NCBI GenBank assembly: GCA_013396655.1
Contig: WBMV01005054.1
Span: 1,206,062-1,270,061, forward strand
Origin: Campylorhamphus procurvoides
Lineage: Eukaryota; Chordata; Aves; Passeriformes; Dendrocolaptidae
Direction of reading: 5' to 3'
Length of the DNA: 64,000 nucleotides
Shown here piece by piece: positions 21,301 to 30,400 of this stretch. The notes beneath the pieces were generated by a model that ran no database searches, was not told the DNA's origin, and saw only the letters and a program-made list of their open reading frames with translations. The translations under genes and the position numbers were made by a program. Each line of letters starts with the position of its first letter. Within the stretch, counting starts at the first letter, position 1.

Positions 21301-23143
21301 TTAGAAATCATTCCCACCTCAATGATCTGGGGGTTGTTTCCTCGCACAGCGTAGTGGAAAACGGTCTCCCCATTCCTGTCAGTAATGTCCACCCGTGCGT
21401 GGCATTCCAGCAGCTCCAGCAGACACTCCATGTCTCCCTTGCGGCATGCCAGGTGCAGCGGGGTGCAGCCATCCTCGCTGTCCGTGCTGTTCACGCAGCT
21501 GCAAGAGAGGAGTTGCCAAGAGTAAGCCAAGGAATGGCTGCAAAGAGGAGGAGGAGGACATGAAACTGCTCCAGGAGCTGATACAGAGATACTTTCTGTA
21601 TCTGCCCCATCTGGTGTAAATCACGGGGTTCACAAAAGTCCAGCCTCTTGCTGGGGAAGGAGCACAGGAAACAGCCCTGGACTCTTTCCCTGACACACTG
21701 CTCCTTCCTCTGCCCTCTGTATTGGATCAGTTCCCCCTGGCCAAAGGCAGACAGAAGACAGGTTACAGTCAGCAACCTAGCAGTGCCTTCCAGTTCCCTA
21801 ACTCCTGACTAGTGTTCCCAATCCTCAGTGAACTTCCCCATGGAAAGAGAGAAAGGGCTTGTGGCCAAAAGCTTTCCAGACAGTCCTACTGTACCTGCAC
21901 TTCCGTGGTTTACAAAGTCAGCCACAAACTCCTCCAGAAAGCAGCTCCTCAAGGGCTGCAGTAATCTAATCAGTGTCTCCAGCAGGACACTCCAACCCTT
22001 TCCCTCAAATACCAGAGCTCCAGACTCTGCAGCAGGAGGCTGAAACCCACCAACCAGCTCCCACAGCGACCACCAGGGCCCTCTGCCCCCACAGCATGGT
22101 GCCTCAAGAACAGCACTTCCCAACTCACCTCTGCAGGAACCACAGGCGTTAAGCTCCCCCAGGATCAGCCCCTGCTGCTTTGGCACATCAAGAAGGGATA
22201 CCCTGACATGGCCTGGCCCATCCCACCCTCCCAGCACCGCAGACCCCCCCTCTCCTTGCCTCTGGATGTGGTTGTGCCTGAAGCTCTCCCTGCGGCCAAA
22301 CTCCACTGCGATGTGTGCCGCGGACCAGCTGGGGTGGCTGCGGAGGAGGTCGCTGAGCTGCTGGAGCTCCTCCAGGGACAAGGGCTGGCCCGAGCTCTCG
22401 TAGAAAGGGCGCAGCTGCCGGGCATACTGCTCAAAGAGCACCAGGGCGTCTGCTTCGTTGTCCAGCTGGAAGAGCCTGGAGAAAAGGCAAACATAGGCTT
22501 GGGCGTGCCCAAAGGAACAACTCCCGTGTATCTCAGAGGAACAGCTCTTCTCCAAACAGCAGTGCTGAGAACTTTTCTACTCCTCCAAGGGAATAGGGAG
22601 GAAGCTGGGAGAATGTTCCAAGGGAAGCAGGGAGAATGTTTCGTTATCTGAGAGCACCTTCCGCTCCCGAGAAACAGTTTTGGTCTGATCTACCCTCTTT
22701 CAGACACCGAACCAGCAACAGGTACGAGCGGAGGTGGACGCCCTGATCTACCCCACAGCTGCCCGTTGTCCCAGCGCTCAGACCGCGTCCTGTTCTGCTG
22801 ACAGCTCCTCCCCCAGCACGCCCCCCGGCCTCCCGCAGCCCTCCTGCTGCCCGCACCCATCACCCCACCGCCGCAGGGCAGGCCCGGGCTCAGCCGCAGC
22901 GGGCCTTCGGTGTCACCCCGAGCCTGTCACTCACCGGAACGCGACCTGCGGGCTCTGCGGGTTCACCAGGAGGCAATCCCAGGAGCGGGCGAGGCCGTTC
23001 CTGTAGAGGGCCACCCGGCCCTCCTCCCGCAGGCAGGCGTGCCCGCCGTACTCCGCGGCCGGCACCTCCCTCACGCGGAACGGACTGGAGAAGATCTGCG
23101 TGACGCTGCTGATGGTGCTCACCAGCCGCCCGAGGAACTGCAT
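9201..23143 (-). CDS. PLA2G6: PLA2G6 (group VIA calcium-independent phospholipase A2, iPLA2-beta), complete, 16 coding exons
   Basis: Ca2+-independent phospholipase A2 that hydrolyses sn-2 acyl chains of membrane glycerophospholipids for lipid remodelling and signalling. Minus-strand exons: 22935-23143, 22260-22475, 21318-21498, 19581-19768, 18426-18522, 17253-17435, 16961-17069, 16208-16360, 14546-14636, 13672-13835, 12996-13146, 12679-12815, 11905-12059, 11005-11172, 9821-9894 and 9201-9342. All phases join, giving 805 residues against 806 for the long human form. Residues ~150-390 hold ankyrin repeats (e.g. [29 protein letters not shown]). The patatin domain has the glycine-rich GGGIRG at 485-490, the nucleophile motif GTSTG with Ser519, and DGG with Asp652; these numbers match the human enzyme. 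The start is the only ATG opening the conserved MQFLGRLV N-terminus. Intron 2 has a GC donor. It is head-to-head with MAFF across a CpG island. The call is firm; small boundary errors remain possible. Confidence 0.96.
9821..9894 (-). CDS. PLA2G6: PLA2G6 coding exon 15
   Basis: Residues 735-758: [18 protein letters not shown] followed by TDVPYFR. Acceptor CAG at 9895-9897, donor GTAGGA at 9815-9820. Confidence 0.93.
9895..11004 (-). other. PLA2G6 intron 14
   Basis: 1.1 kb intron, AT-rich around 10.06-10.67 kb with a short T-run near 10650. No gene or clear repeat family was recognised. Confidence 0.6.
11005..11172 (-). CDS. PLA2G6: PLA2G6 coding exon 14
   Basis: 56 codons, residues 679-734. 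[20 protein letters not shown] and [20 protein letters not shown] are near-diagnostic for the enzyme. Acceptor CAG at 11173-11175, donor GTGAGT at 10999-11004. Confidence 0.95.
11905..12059 (-). CDS. PLA2G6: PLA2G6 coding exon 13 (catalytic Asp)
   Basis: Residues 627-678. It holds [20 protein letters not shown], whose DGG supplies catalytic Asp652, followed by [16 protein letters not shown]. Acceptor CAG at 12060-12062, donor GTGAGG at 11899-11904. Confidence 0.95.
12679..12815 (-). CDS. PLA2G6: PLA2G6 coding exon 12
   Basis: Residues 581-626: [20 protein letters not shown], then a variable Thr/Lys-rich tail. Acceptor CAG at 12816-12818, donor GTAAAT at 12673-12678. Confidence 0.92.
12996..13146 (-). 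CDS. PLA2G6: PLA2G6 coding exon 11
   Basis: Residues 531-580: [20 protein letters not shown], then [20 protein letters not shown]. Acceptor CAG at 13147-13149, donor GTAAGT at 12990-12995. Confidence 0.94.
13672..13835 (-). CDS. PLA2G6: PLA2G6 coding exon 10 (catalytic Ser)
   Basis: Residues 476-530. [20 protein letters not shown] forms the oxyanion/nucleotide glycine loop, and [16 protein letters not shown] holds the GXSXG nucleophile Ser519. Acceptor CAG at 13836-13838, donor GTAAGG at 13666-13671. Confidence 0.96.
14546..14636 (-). CDS. PLA2G6: PLA2G6 coding exon 9
   Basis: Residues 446-475, with [20 protein letters not shown] aligning to the weakly conserved segment before the catalytic domain. 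Acceptor TAG at 14637-14639, donor GTAAGT at 14540-14545. Phase and position support it more than sequence identity. Confidence 0.82.
14637..16207 (-). other. PLA2G6 intron 8
   Basis: 1.57 kb intron. The only structure seen is an 18-bp direct repeat at 14815-14850. Confidence 0.6.
14815..14850. repeat. 18-bp tandem repeat, 2 copies
   Basis: AAACCAAAGAAGAACAAC occurs twice in direct succession inside PLA2G6 intron 8. Confidence 0.85.
16208..16360 (-). CDS. PLA2G6: PLA2G6 coding exon 8 (long-form proline-rich segment)
   Basis: Residues 395-445. [16 protein letters not shown] is followed by a Pro/Ser-rich stretch ([17 protein letters not shown]) in the place of the insertion that marks the long human isoform. 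Acceptor AAG at 16361-16363, donor GTAAAG at 16202-16207. Confidence 0.87.
16961..17069 (-). CDS. PLA2G6: PLA2G6 coding exon 7 (ankyrin)
   Basis: Residues 359-394: [20 protein letters not shown], then [12 protein letters not shown], the last ankyrin repeat. Acceptor TAG at 17070-17072, donor GTGAGG at 16955-16960. Confidence 0.93.
17253..17435 (-). CDS. PLA2G6: PLA2G6 coding exon 6 (ankyrin)
   Basis: 61 codons, residues 298-358. Two ankyrin repeats: [20 protein letters not shown], then [13 protein letters not shown]. Acceptor CAG at 17436-17438, donor GTGAGT at 17247-17252. Confidence 0.95.
17436..18425 (-). other. PLA2G6 intron 5
   Basis: About 1 kb with no recognisable repeat, RNA gene or extra exon. 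Confidence 0.55.
18426..18522 (-). CDS. PLA2G6: PLA2G6 coding exon 5 (ankyrin)
   Basis: Residues 265-297: [20 protein letters not shown], then [12 protein letters not shown]. No long open frame marks it; it was found from the splice signals (acceptor CAG 18523-18525, donor GTAAAT 18420-18425) and family match. Confidence 0.92.
18523..19580 (-). other. PLA2G6 intron 4
   Basis: About 1.06 kb. I see no repeat family, RNA gene or extra exon in it. Confidence 0.55.
19581..19768 (-). CDS. PLA2G6: PLA2G6 coding exon 4 (ankyrin)
   Basis: Residues 203-264. [20 protein letters not shown] and [17 protein letters not shown] match ankyrin repeats of the enzyme. Acceptor CAG at 19769-19771, donor GTATGT at 19575-19580. 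Confidence 0.94.
19769..21317 (-). other. PLA2G6 intron 3
   Basis: 1.55 kb intron with nothing recognisable on either strand. Confidence 0.55.
21318..21498 (-). CDS. PLA2G6: PLA2G6 coding exon 3 (ankyrin)
   Basis: Residues 142-202: [20 protein letters not shown], then [20 protein letters not shown]. Acceptor CAG at 21499-21501, donor GTGGGA at 21312-21317. Confidence 0.95.
22254..22259 (-). promoter_or_regulatory. PLA2G6: Non-canonical GC splice donor of PLA2G6 intron 2
   Basis: The minus strand reads CAGAG then GCAAGG. Joining at AG|GC gives codon AG+C (Ser142) with exon 3 and keeps the family sequence HNHIQ-S-CVNST. No in-phase GT donor is available nearby. GC donors are a known minor class of U2 introns. 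Confidence 0.8.
22260..22475 (-). CDS. PLA2G6: PLA2G6 coding exon 2
   Basis: Residues 70-141: [40 protein letters not shown], then [20 protein letters not shown]. Acceptor CAG at 22476-22478. The exon ends at an AG|GCAAGG donor. Confidence 0.93.
22935..23143 (-). CDS. PLA2G6: PLA2G6 coding exon 1 (start codon)
   Basis: ATG at 23141-23143 opens [20 protein letters not shown], matching the enzyme's N-terminus, through residue 69 plus two bases. Donor GTGAGT at 22929-22934. No acceptor is visible just upstream, so this exon may also carry the 5' UTR. Confidence 0.93.
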
Positions 23144-23599
23144 CCTCCCGGGGCCGCCGGCGGCTCGGACCGCCGCGGGGGGGAAGGAATGGGAATGGGG
23201 ACGGGAATAGACCCAGGAATGGGGACGGGAAGGGGGCCAGGCAAAGCACGCCGGGCCCCCAGCGCCCCCCGCGCGCGCCGCCTGCCGGCCGACCAATCGC
23301 CTGCGCCGCGCCCCACGGCGGACCAATCAGTGCCGGGGCGGGGCACAGGCCACACCCCCCCACCTTCCCCGGCAGGAGGGCGGCGGACGCCATCTTTGTG
23401 AGGGGCGGGGCGGGCGCGCACACCTTAAAGCGGCAGTGGCACGTTCGGCGGGGCGCCCCTCTCCCAGCGGGGCCGTTCACGGGGCGCGCGTCGCCCTTGA
23501 ATTCGGGTTCACAGCGGCGCTGTCGGAGCGTCTCTGCGCTCACACCGCGGTGCGCTTAACACGGCGGCAGCCCGCGGGGGAGGCGGAGGGAGGACGGGC

Positions 23600-23730
23600 T
23601 CACCGGGGCTTTTCGAGGACAGCGGCCACTTTAAGAGCAGCGTCCGCCCCGCGCGGCGGCGGCGGGGAGGGGGCGTGGCGGGGTGACGTCACCGCATGAC
23701 TGTGTTTTTATGAATGAAAAGAATCCGCGG
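23600..23730 (+). other. MAFF: MAFF non-coding exon 1 (5' limit uncertain)
   Basis: The sequence CCGCGG followed by GTGAGTAATC at 23731 is a strong plus-strand donor in the CpG island, and it fits the non-coding first exon known for MAFF. The 5' boundary given is only nominal. Confidence 0.5.
23682..23693. promoter_or_regulatory. CRE palindrome GGTGACGTCACC
   Basis: A perfect 12-bp palindrome with the full CREB/ATF core TGACGTCA at 23684-23691. It lies about 40 bp before the likely MAFF exon 1 donor. Confidence 0.75.
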
Positions 23731-24251
23731 GTGAGTAATCGCGGGGCTGGAGGNCGAGGTGGGAAGAGGCTCCTGGGGTCCTGCCGGGCTCCTGCCCGCT
23801 CTGCGAGCCCCGGAACGGGACAGAACCGGCCACCGGCGAGAGCACGGGCGTCCTTTCGGTGGCTTTCCCCGCCGTGCTGCTGCATCACGGCCAGGCCACT
23901 TCTCGCCCGCCCCGACGTTCGCCCCCTGCGCCCGTGGACACCCGACCCCTGCTCCGGGAGCCGCGGGGATCTGGTCCGGCCGGGCGGCCTCGCCACGGGC
24001 GCGCTCCGAGGACCTGCTGCTTTTACTTTCCCTTCAGCCCCGGCCGGATCTGTCCCCGGTTTCCTCCGCGCACGGAAGCCTTGGCCTCCCAGCGGCCAAT
24101 TTTGGGTCCCCTGGGCAGCGCAGCATCCCGGCCGTGTCGGGGTGGGATGAAGGAGAGGTGGGAGGTCCAGACTTCCCCTATTGTTATCATTGCCCGCAGT
24201 CATCATTGCTATTAATGTTATTACTACGTACTTTTTTTAAAAGCAGCGGAA

Positions 24252-24258
24252 TGAGTCA
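24252..24258. promoter_or_regulatory. AP-1/TRE-like site TGAGTCA
   Basis: TGAGTCA lies about 120 bp before MAFF exon 2. Such sites are bound by AP-1 and by Maf/CNC dimers, so it could serve in MAFF (auto)regulation; that function is inferred. Confidence 0.4.
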
Positions 24259-24395
24259 CGCAGGGCAGGGCGGGGGGGATGTGGCAGCGGGCAGGGGACC
24301 AGCGGGGCCGTGTCCTCTGCTCCGTGGCAAGGGGCATGGGGCTGGCAGTAATCAGCTTTCTCCTGGCTGCTCTACAGGGCCAGCGAGAGGGAACG

Positions 24396-24431
24396 ATGGC
24401 TGCAGACGGGCTCTCCAGCAAGGCCTTGAAG
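24396..24431 (+). CDS. MAFF: MAFF coding exon 2 (start codon)
   Basis: Twelve codons, [12 protein letters not shown], in an exon whose acceptor CAG ends at 24377, with donor GTGAGC at 24432. The ATG at 24396 is the first in the exon. Confidence 0.93.
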
Positions 24432-24926
24432 GTGAGCACCAGTGGGAGCAGGGAGCTGGGGGTCAGGGGGCTGCTTTGGGGTGTCTCAGGCAACCACCCC
24501 TCTCTGCGGCAGGTGAAGCGGGAGCTGGGGGAGAACACGCCGCTGCTGTCGGATGAGGAGCTGATGGGGCTGTCTGTGCGGGAGCTCAACCACCACCTGC
24601 GGGGCCTCTCCAAGGAGGAGGTGGCGAGGCTGAAGCAGCGTCGACGGACACTGAAGAACCGGGGCTATGCTGCCAGCTGCCGGGTGAAGCGCGTCTGCCA
24701 GAAGGAAGAGCTGCAGAAACAGAAGATGGAGCTGGAATGGGAGGTGGACAAGCTGGCCCGGGAGAACGCTGCCATGCGCCTGGAGCTTGATACCCTCCGT
24801 GGCAAGTACGAGGCCCTGCAGGGCTTTGCCCGCACCGTGGCCACCCATGGGCCTGCTGCCAAGGTGGCCACTGCCAGTGTCATCACCATCGTCAAGTCTG
24901 GCACCAACCAGGCTGCCTACTCCTAG
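24396..24926 (+). CDS. MAFF: MAFF (small Maf bZIP transcription factor), complete, 2 coding exons
   Basis: A small Maf protein that lacks a transactivation domain. It binds MARE/ARE sites as a homodimer (repressing) or with CNC/Bach partners such as NRF2 in stress responses. Coding parts are 24396-24431 and 24513-24926, giving 149 residues. Residues 13-50 are the extended homology region ([20 protein letters not shown], then [11 protein letters not shown]). Residues 51-73 are the basic region with the Maf-type Tyr64 ([14 protein letters not shown]), followed by a leucine zipper. The C-terminus [17 protein letters not shown] is typical. MAFF is chosen over MAFG/MAFK because of the synteny (PLA2G6-MAFF-TMEM184B) and the [12 protein letters not shown] start. 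The single coding intron is only 81 bp and is open in frame. The long 3' UTR has AU-rich motifs, as expected for an immediate-early transcript. Confidence 0.96.
   Translation: MAADGLSSKALKVSTSGSRELGVRGLLWGVSGNHPSLRQVKRELGENTPLLSDEELMGLSVRELNHHLRGLSKEEVARLKQRRRTLKNRGYAASCRVKRVCQKEELQKQKMELEWEVDKLARENAAMRLELDTLRGKYEALQGFARTVATHGPAAKVATASVITIVKSGTNQAAYS
24513..24926 (+). CDS. MAFF: MAFF coding exon 3 (bZIP)
   Basis: Residues 13-149 and the TAG stop at 24924-24926. It contains the whole extended homology region, basic region and leucine zipper. The acceptor CAG ends at 24512. Confidence 0.95.
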   Translation: MKRELGENTPLLSDEELMGLSVRELNHHLRGLSKEEVARLKQRRRTLKNRGYAASCRVKRVCQKEELQKQKMELEWEVDKLARENAAMRLELDTLRGKYEALQGFARTVATHGPAAKVATASVITIVKSGTNQAAYS

Positions 24927-26530
24927 TGCTGACCTTGGTCCCCCGGCGGGGCACAGTTCTCCCTGGGGCGCCTTCCCCCATGAATTGCCTCCCAGCCCTT
25001 CCTCGACCTCCTCCCTGCTGGGACTTGTGCCCAAAATCCTCGTCTCCCATCCCTTGACCTCCAGCTCCCCCAGGTAGGGAGGGCTGCTGCAGTGTGGGTG
25101 CTGGGGGGGAGGACATGACCCTGCTGGTGGCCCCCACAGCCCCCTCACCTCCTGGGTGTGCAGACAGGAGAGAGCAAACCCACACAAGCAGTAGTGGGGA
25201 AGTATCCCATGGCTCCAAGCTGGCAGGAAAACACCAGGTGCCTCTTTTTTGAGAGGGCATGTGAGAGCTGAATGCAGGCCAGGCAGTCCCAGGAGCACAT
25301 GCCAGAGAGGGAAAGGAGGGGAGAGAGGTTTTGCAACACAGGGGAAGAAGGTATATCGGCCTTGGGCACACAACTTGGACCACGCCTGGAGCAGGGAGGG
25401 AGGTACTAGCATGGCTGGAGTCTCTGGGGATGGAGATGGTAAGGGAAGGTTGGTAGGTCAGAGGGGGAGAGAAAGTGGCTGCAGGTTGATGTCTGGTAAG
25501 GGTGAATGGAATGGGAAAGCACTGTGACAGCTTGTGGTGGTGGGGGACCCCAGAGGTGACAGTAATGGAGGGTCCCTCAGGCAGGGGAGAGCTGGGGGAC
25601 GTGAGCGGGTTAGCCCAGGCTGTTGTCCGCAAAGAGGAGAAACAGTGGTGCTGTTTTATCTTTCCCTATCACGCACATCCTTCACGCCTCTTCCTGCTGA
25701 CGGGACACTTGGCCTGGCTGGGTGTCTCTGAAATGCAGCAGCACCGGCAGGAAGGAAGCGGAGGCAGCTGGAGCAGAGATAAACACTGTTTTGCTCAGCA
25801 CAGGCCAGCTTGTATGGCCCCACCAAGTGCTCCCCAGTGCCCCACCGCCTACAAAGCCCATGGAGAGGTGCTCCTGGCCCTTGGGAGACAGAACTACGGA
25901 GGCAGAGAGGGGTGGAGGTACAGGAGGTGGGAAGTAGGGGCGGAGAGCATCCCTGCTCCTGGGAGCTGCCCGGCAGGCAGGTAAGCTCCTCCCTTTGGTT
26001 TTCCTCCAGCTTGGACACTGGTGTGGGACAACTGGCTCTTCAGCAGGCTGAAATGCTGGAGAAGAGCTGGGTTTGCTAAATAGGGGCAGCACAGGGGAGG
26101 GAACAGGAGGTAGATCTGTCTTGGCATCTGCTGCTGTAGATGATTGTCCTGCCCCTCCGTTCTGCTGCTGCCTGGGTATTGCCACGCCAGCCGCCCTCGG
26201 CTGCAGCCTCCATCCCTCCCCAGAGAGAGGTGCCTGCCACTTGTGAAGGGGCACTGTGGTTAGCATCCCCTCACCCCAACTCCCCTTGGGTTTATTTATT
26301 GCACGAACATAAGTTATTTTCACGTCCTCTTTGCCATTCCGCCTCTCGGCACAGCCAGGATGTTGGTACAGAGCCGTACTTTATATTTTATATATGCAAA
26401 TCACATTTTATCTTATACTTATATAGAGCAAAAAAAAATATTTATTTTCTGACTTACAGTATGTGTCCTAGCCGACTTCTCTGTATTTTGTAGACTTTAC
26501 AAATAAAGCAAGTTCTTTTTTTTCCACAGG
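24927..26530 (+). other. MAFF: MAFF 3' UTR
   Basis: 1.6 kb from the stop to just past AATAAA at 26502-26507. The distal part is AU-rich, with TTTATTTATT at 26291-26300 and a further ATATTTATTTT near 26439, which are candidate AU-rich instability elements. Confidence 0.75.
26502..26507 (+). promoter_or_regulatory. MAFF: MAFF poly(A) signal
   Basis: AATAAA followed by T-rich and GTGTGTTTGG-type downstream sequence. Confidence 0.75.
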
Positions 26531-27489
26531 GAGAGTGTGTTTGGTCATTCTTGACTTTGGCACAGAGGTGTAGCTCAGTGAGACCAGTTTTTCTAGCTCC
26601 CTCTAGCTTTGCTGCAGAATATATTCAAGAATGTGCCCAAAACAGATGAGATGGGCAACAGTCCATGACTTTTTAGGACAAAGATTTTAGACTGAAAGAA
26701 AGGGGCTCAGAAAGCAAGTCTAATCCTGAACATCACTCTAAGTACTTGCTTTCAGGGGCAGTTCAGGTGTGATGAACAAAGCTCTTCCTAGGAAAGACTG
26801 CTTCTCACTAGAAAAATTCCCTCCAGACTGCCCTTGGACTAGATCCAGGAGAGGCAGGTGCAATCAGGGCAGCCCAGCCCAAAATCTTCCCTGCCACGTG
26901 ACCTCACTGCTTGACTTGGGAACAGTGAGGAGGAAAGCAGCAAGCTTATGTCTGTGGGTGGCAGAAGGGAAAGAAGTGTGGCAGGCACCTTATCCAGAGC
27001 TGAAGCCTGACCTCTTCCCTGTGTGGAAAAGCCACCTTTCCGCAGAGCTGAGGTGGAAGTGATGAGCATGTTCCCCCAATGTCCAGGAGGGCCAGGTCCC
27101 CAGCAGGCTGCATCATTCAGGATGGTTTGAGGGTTTGATATTCCCATTCCCTCAGCCACTGCAAACTGCCCCAGCCCCAAGGCTGCTGCTCATGGAAGAA
27201 AAGCCCAGAGCCAATGTTTGCTGGGGCCCATGTCAGAGAGCAGCCTCCTCTCTCCCACAGGTGTTTCACACTGACCACCTAAGGTAGGACTCACTTCCAC
27301 AGGTTTTGTTCCTGCCTTGGGCCAGAGTGCTGCACTGATGTGGCTCCCTCAGTTCCTACAGATACCTGGAACTTTCCTCCTGAGGACAAAACAGCCTGAC
27401 CCACCCAGCATCAGTCTGCAATGAAGAAAAACAAAATTAGCTCAGAGAAGTCACACAGACAGCACCACACAGAGGCAGTTTAAGTACAA
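26531..27489. other. MAFF-TMEM184B intergenic region
   Basis: About 1 kb between two converging 3' ends. No repeat, RNA gene or coding exon was recognised. Confidence 0.6.
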
Positions 27490-30400
27490 TCTATATTATC
27501 TCTATATTTTTTATTTGTCATCGTATTTGCTCATTTCTGCAGAGTATAACGTCACAAAGACCAAAATAGAGAGAGCGGCTTGTCGCTGAGCTCACATCAG
27601 TTAAACACAATAGGTACAAAACTAGGTGACTCTGTCTTATTTATCATACTTTTTTTTTCAGTCATTTATATACAAAGAACTACTCTATATGGAAAAATAA
27701 TAAACAAATCCCATGGGTATGTTACATGGTAAACAAAAAGGAAGGAAGGAAGAAGAGCGGAAGCAGGTGAGGGAGAGAAGCTCCAAGGGCCTACTCCTGG
27801 AACTGACATATTTCTTGGGGCCCTGGGCTACCATGAGCAGACCTACAAGACCACAGATGCCTTGGCCTTCTTGATTTCAAGCTCTAAACCTTGTATTTGT
27901 TCCTCCAAGCCAGAGTGGCTTCAGAGCCAATCTTTGCTCTGGCACTTGCCTGTCATGAGGGAGATCAGGAAGTTCTGTGATGGATGATTTTGTGTGGTAT
28001 TAAAAAATACATATGCATACAATATTATAAAGCAGAGCAGCTGGCTATTGTTTGGGCAATAGTTCTTCACCAGGCTTCTCTCAAGGCAGCTGGTGCAAAA
28101 GGGTTATACTTGAAACCACTACATACAGGATGCTTTGAGAATATCCAGATCCTCTGCATAGCATATATATGCAGGAGACATTTCAAAGTAACTGCTAAGA
28201 AATGCTTCTCCAAGCCTGGATAACCTTCATGCTCAATGAGGCAATCACTAAGATTTTGGATTTCAGCCACCCAAAAGCAGCAGAGAGTGGGAACAGTCAC
28301 CAACAGGTGACTGGGACATCATCAAGGCCTGCAAATGCAAATGAAGAGGAGGGTGGGATCATGTTCCATGCCCTACTTTCCTAACAGAGAGGGCAACTTT
28401 AACATAAGTATCTCATGCTAAAGGACTATTAATCAAAGCCCATTCAATCTTCAGCTCTACTTTCTAGGCAGCTTATACACAAGGAAGTTTTACACCAAGC
28501 CCACACAAAGCCTGGCAGAGTATATTTGCATGTCCATTTAAGTAGCCACCCATCCTCTTATGACTTAGGAAAAGCAGTAAACAACAGCATGGCATTGCAG
28601 GATGTGTGCAAATGGGGAAACCCAATAGCAGAGAAGCTGCTGGATCCCACTGATCCTGCCTCCTGGTCCCTTAACAGTCAGCACTGTTGCTCCCACCTGC
28701 TTCACCGTCCCCCCAGACACAAGTACAGAAGGAGACACTGTCCCTTCTTGTCAAGCTCTTGCTAGTCTTATTCTCACAGCAGGGAGCAAATCTGTCTCTC
28801 TTCAAGCCCTTTTGCCCAGCTTGGGCAGGGGTGCTGAGAAAATGAGATGGTCTTCACTCACTGTTGCTTCCAAGACACTAAATGAACAAGCAGATGGATC
28901 AGGAAACAAGTGGAGAGGTAACCTCCAGCCAGTGAACCAGCCTCCAGTCCTCCTAGCAGAGCAACAAGGGACAATATGGAACTGCACAGGTCTGCTGATG
29001 GCAGGATAGGCATCAGGTGGGAGAGGAACAGAGAAACTACAGCCCAGAATAACACAGCAGCTCACTTCATCTCTCAATTTTGCTTTCTGCTTGCAAATAG
29101 GAGCATCTGATCTGTAGCACTTGAGTGTGCTGCCCACTCTTCCCCTAGATAATTTTAAGCAAGCAAGAGGCATTTTCTGGTCCCTGGATAGATCTACAAA
29201 GGGATTACTTCTATTTTGGCTTCACTAAGTACCCGTGGGCCCATCCAAAATCCGACAGAAACAAGGGGAAGCTTCTCCAACTTCCATGGATGCTGCTTCC
29301 ACCCTTGATAGCACTGCAATTCCAGCAGGGTCTGTGAAATGTGCAGCAGCATCACCAACTGCTGCCTGGAGAATAAAAGGGACAATTCCGACCAGCCAGG
29401 TCACGTCATGTTTCAAATTGCTCCGGTTTGGCCCAGAACAGCTACGGAGATAAAAAACAAAGTGTGCAACATTCCTTCCTGAATATTCCAGCCTAAGAGC
29501 AAAACTTGTGCAGCTCACAAGGAAAGTCAGTGACAGCAAGCGTGGAGAGAGCTACCTGTGAAAGACCAGGACCTGCTCTGGCAGCTACCTGGTGCAACCC
29601 ACACCTTTTAAGAGGGGCAGCTGTGATGCTATGGGACAGGAAACAAAAACTGGTTTGGGGTTTATGCCTCTTCCCTTCCCCAAAGCGGAATGGAGCCAGA
29701 GCTCTACAAACTTCCACCACCTATCATGGCCAGTGCTCAGTCTCATTAGCAGGAGACAGATGCTCCAGGGAGGTTTCTTGCCACAGGAAACACGAGGGAG
29801 ATGGGAAGCTTGGACACCTGGTGATTAGAAAACTCCACCCTTGTGAGAAAGCAATTCCACCCCCACTGAGCTACAACAAGCATCAGCTTTGATGGTGATC
29901 AGGGGGATGCAGGGAGCCCACGAAACAGGAAGAAAGTCCTGTCCTTTTCCCCTTCACTCACTCGAGTGACTCAAGGACTCAAAACCAGGTGCTCAGGAAG
30001 GTGGGGGCAGATGTTCCTTACTTAGCATTCTAGGCAATGGCCATGTAGAGAGACCAGTCTCTGGTCTGGTCCTCAGGAATGCTTATCCATGCATCCCAAT
30101 CCCATTTCCCAAGGATCACAGAGATGTTAGTACCAGAGAGCTGGGGGGAAAACTGCACCTACATCAACCATTCAGGAAAAGAAATACAAAGCAGTCAGGT
30201 TGTGCTGTTGGAAAAAAAAAAACAAACATTTTTGGCCACAACTCCAGGCTCCGCCCAGTCACGCTCCACACCAAGCTGGGAAGATGTGGGAAGCCAGAGC
30301 CCCAAACCCTGGAGCTTTGCTTCACTTAATTCAACTTGATTGCTGCTGTAAGGAATGGGCTCGAGAATAGAGTCCTGGCCATTCCGCCACCTCCACACTG

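Larger units (their letters stand above)
22750..24400. promoter_or_regulatory. CpG island and divergent PLA2G6 / MAFF promoter
   Basis: GC- and CpG-rich sequence covers the PLA2G6 start exon and the MAFF 5' region. Sites seen: two GACCAATC CCAAT boxes (23291-23298, 23321-23328), a GC box GGGGCGGGG (23335-23343), an AAGATGGCG-type YY1 site on the minus strand (~23388-23396) and a CRE palindrome (23682-23693). Transcription start sites are not determinable by eye. Confidence 0.75.

Noticed and set aside
21809..22259. Long extension of the PLA2G6 exon 2 frame as extra coding sequence
   Set aside because: The sequence after residue 141 loses all family similarity, while joining at the GC donor to exon 3 restores it exactly.
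23704..23710. TTTTTAT as a MAFF TATA box
   Set aside because: The strong exon 1 donor is only about 20-27 bases downstream, leaving no room for a start site and exon.
24486..25412. 308-codon open frame on the minus strand
   Set aside because: It is antisense to MAFF exon 3 and its 3' UTR. GC-rich codons on the sense strand leave few stops on the other; no family resemblance.
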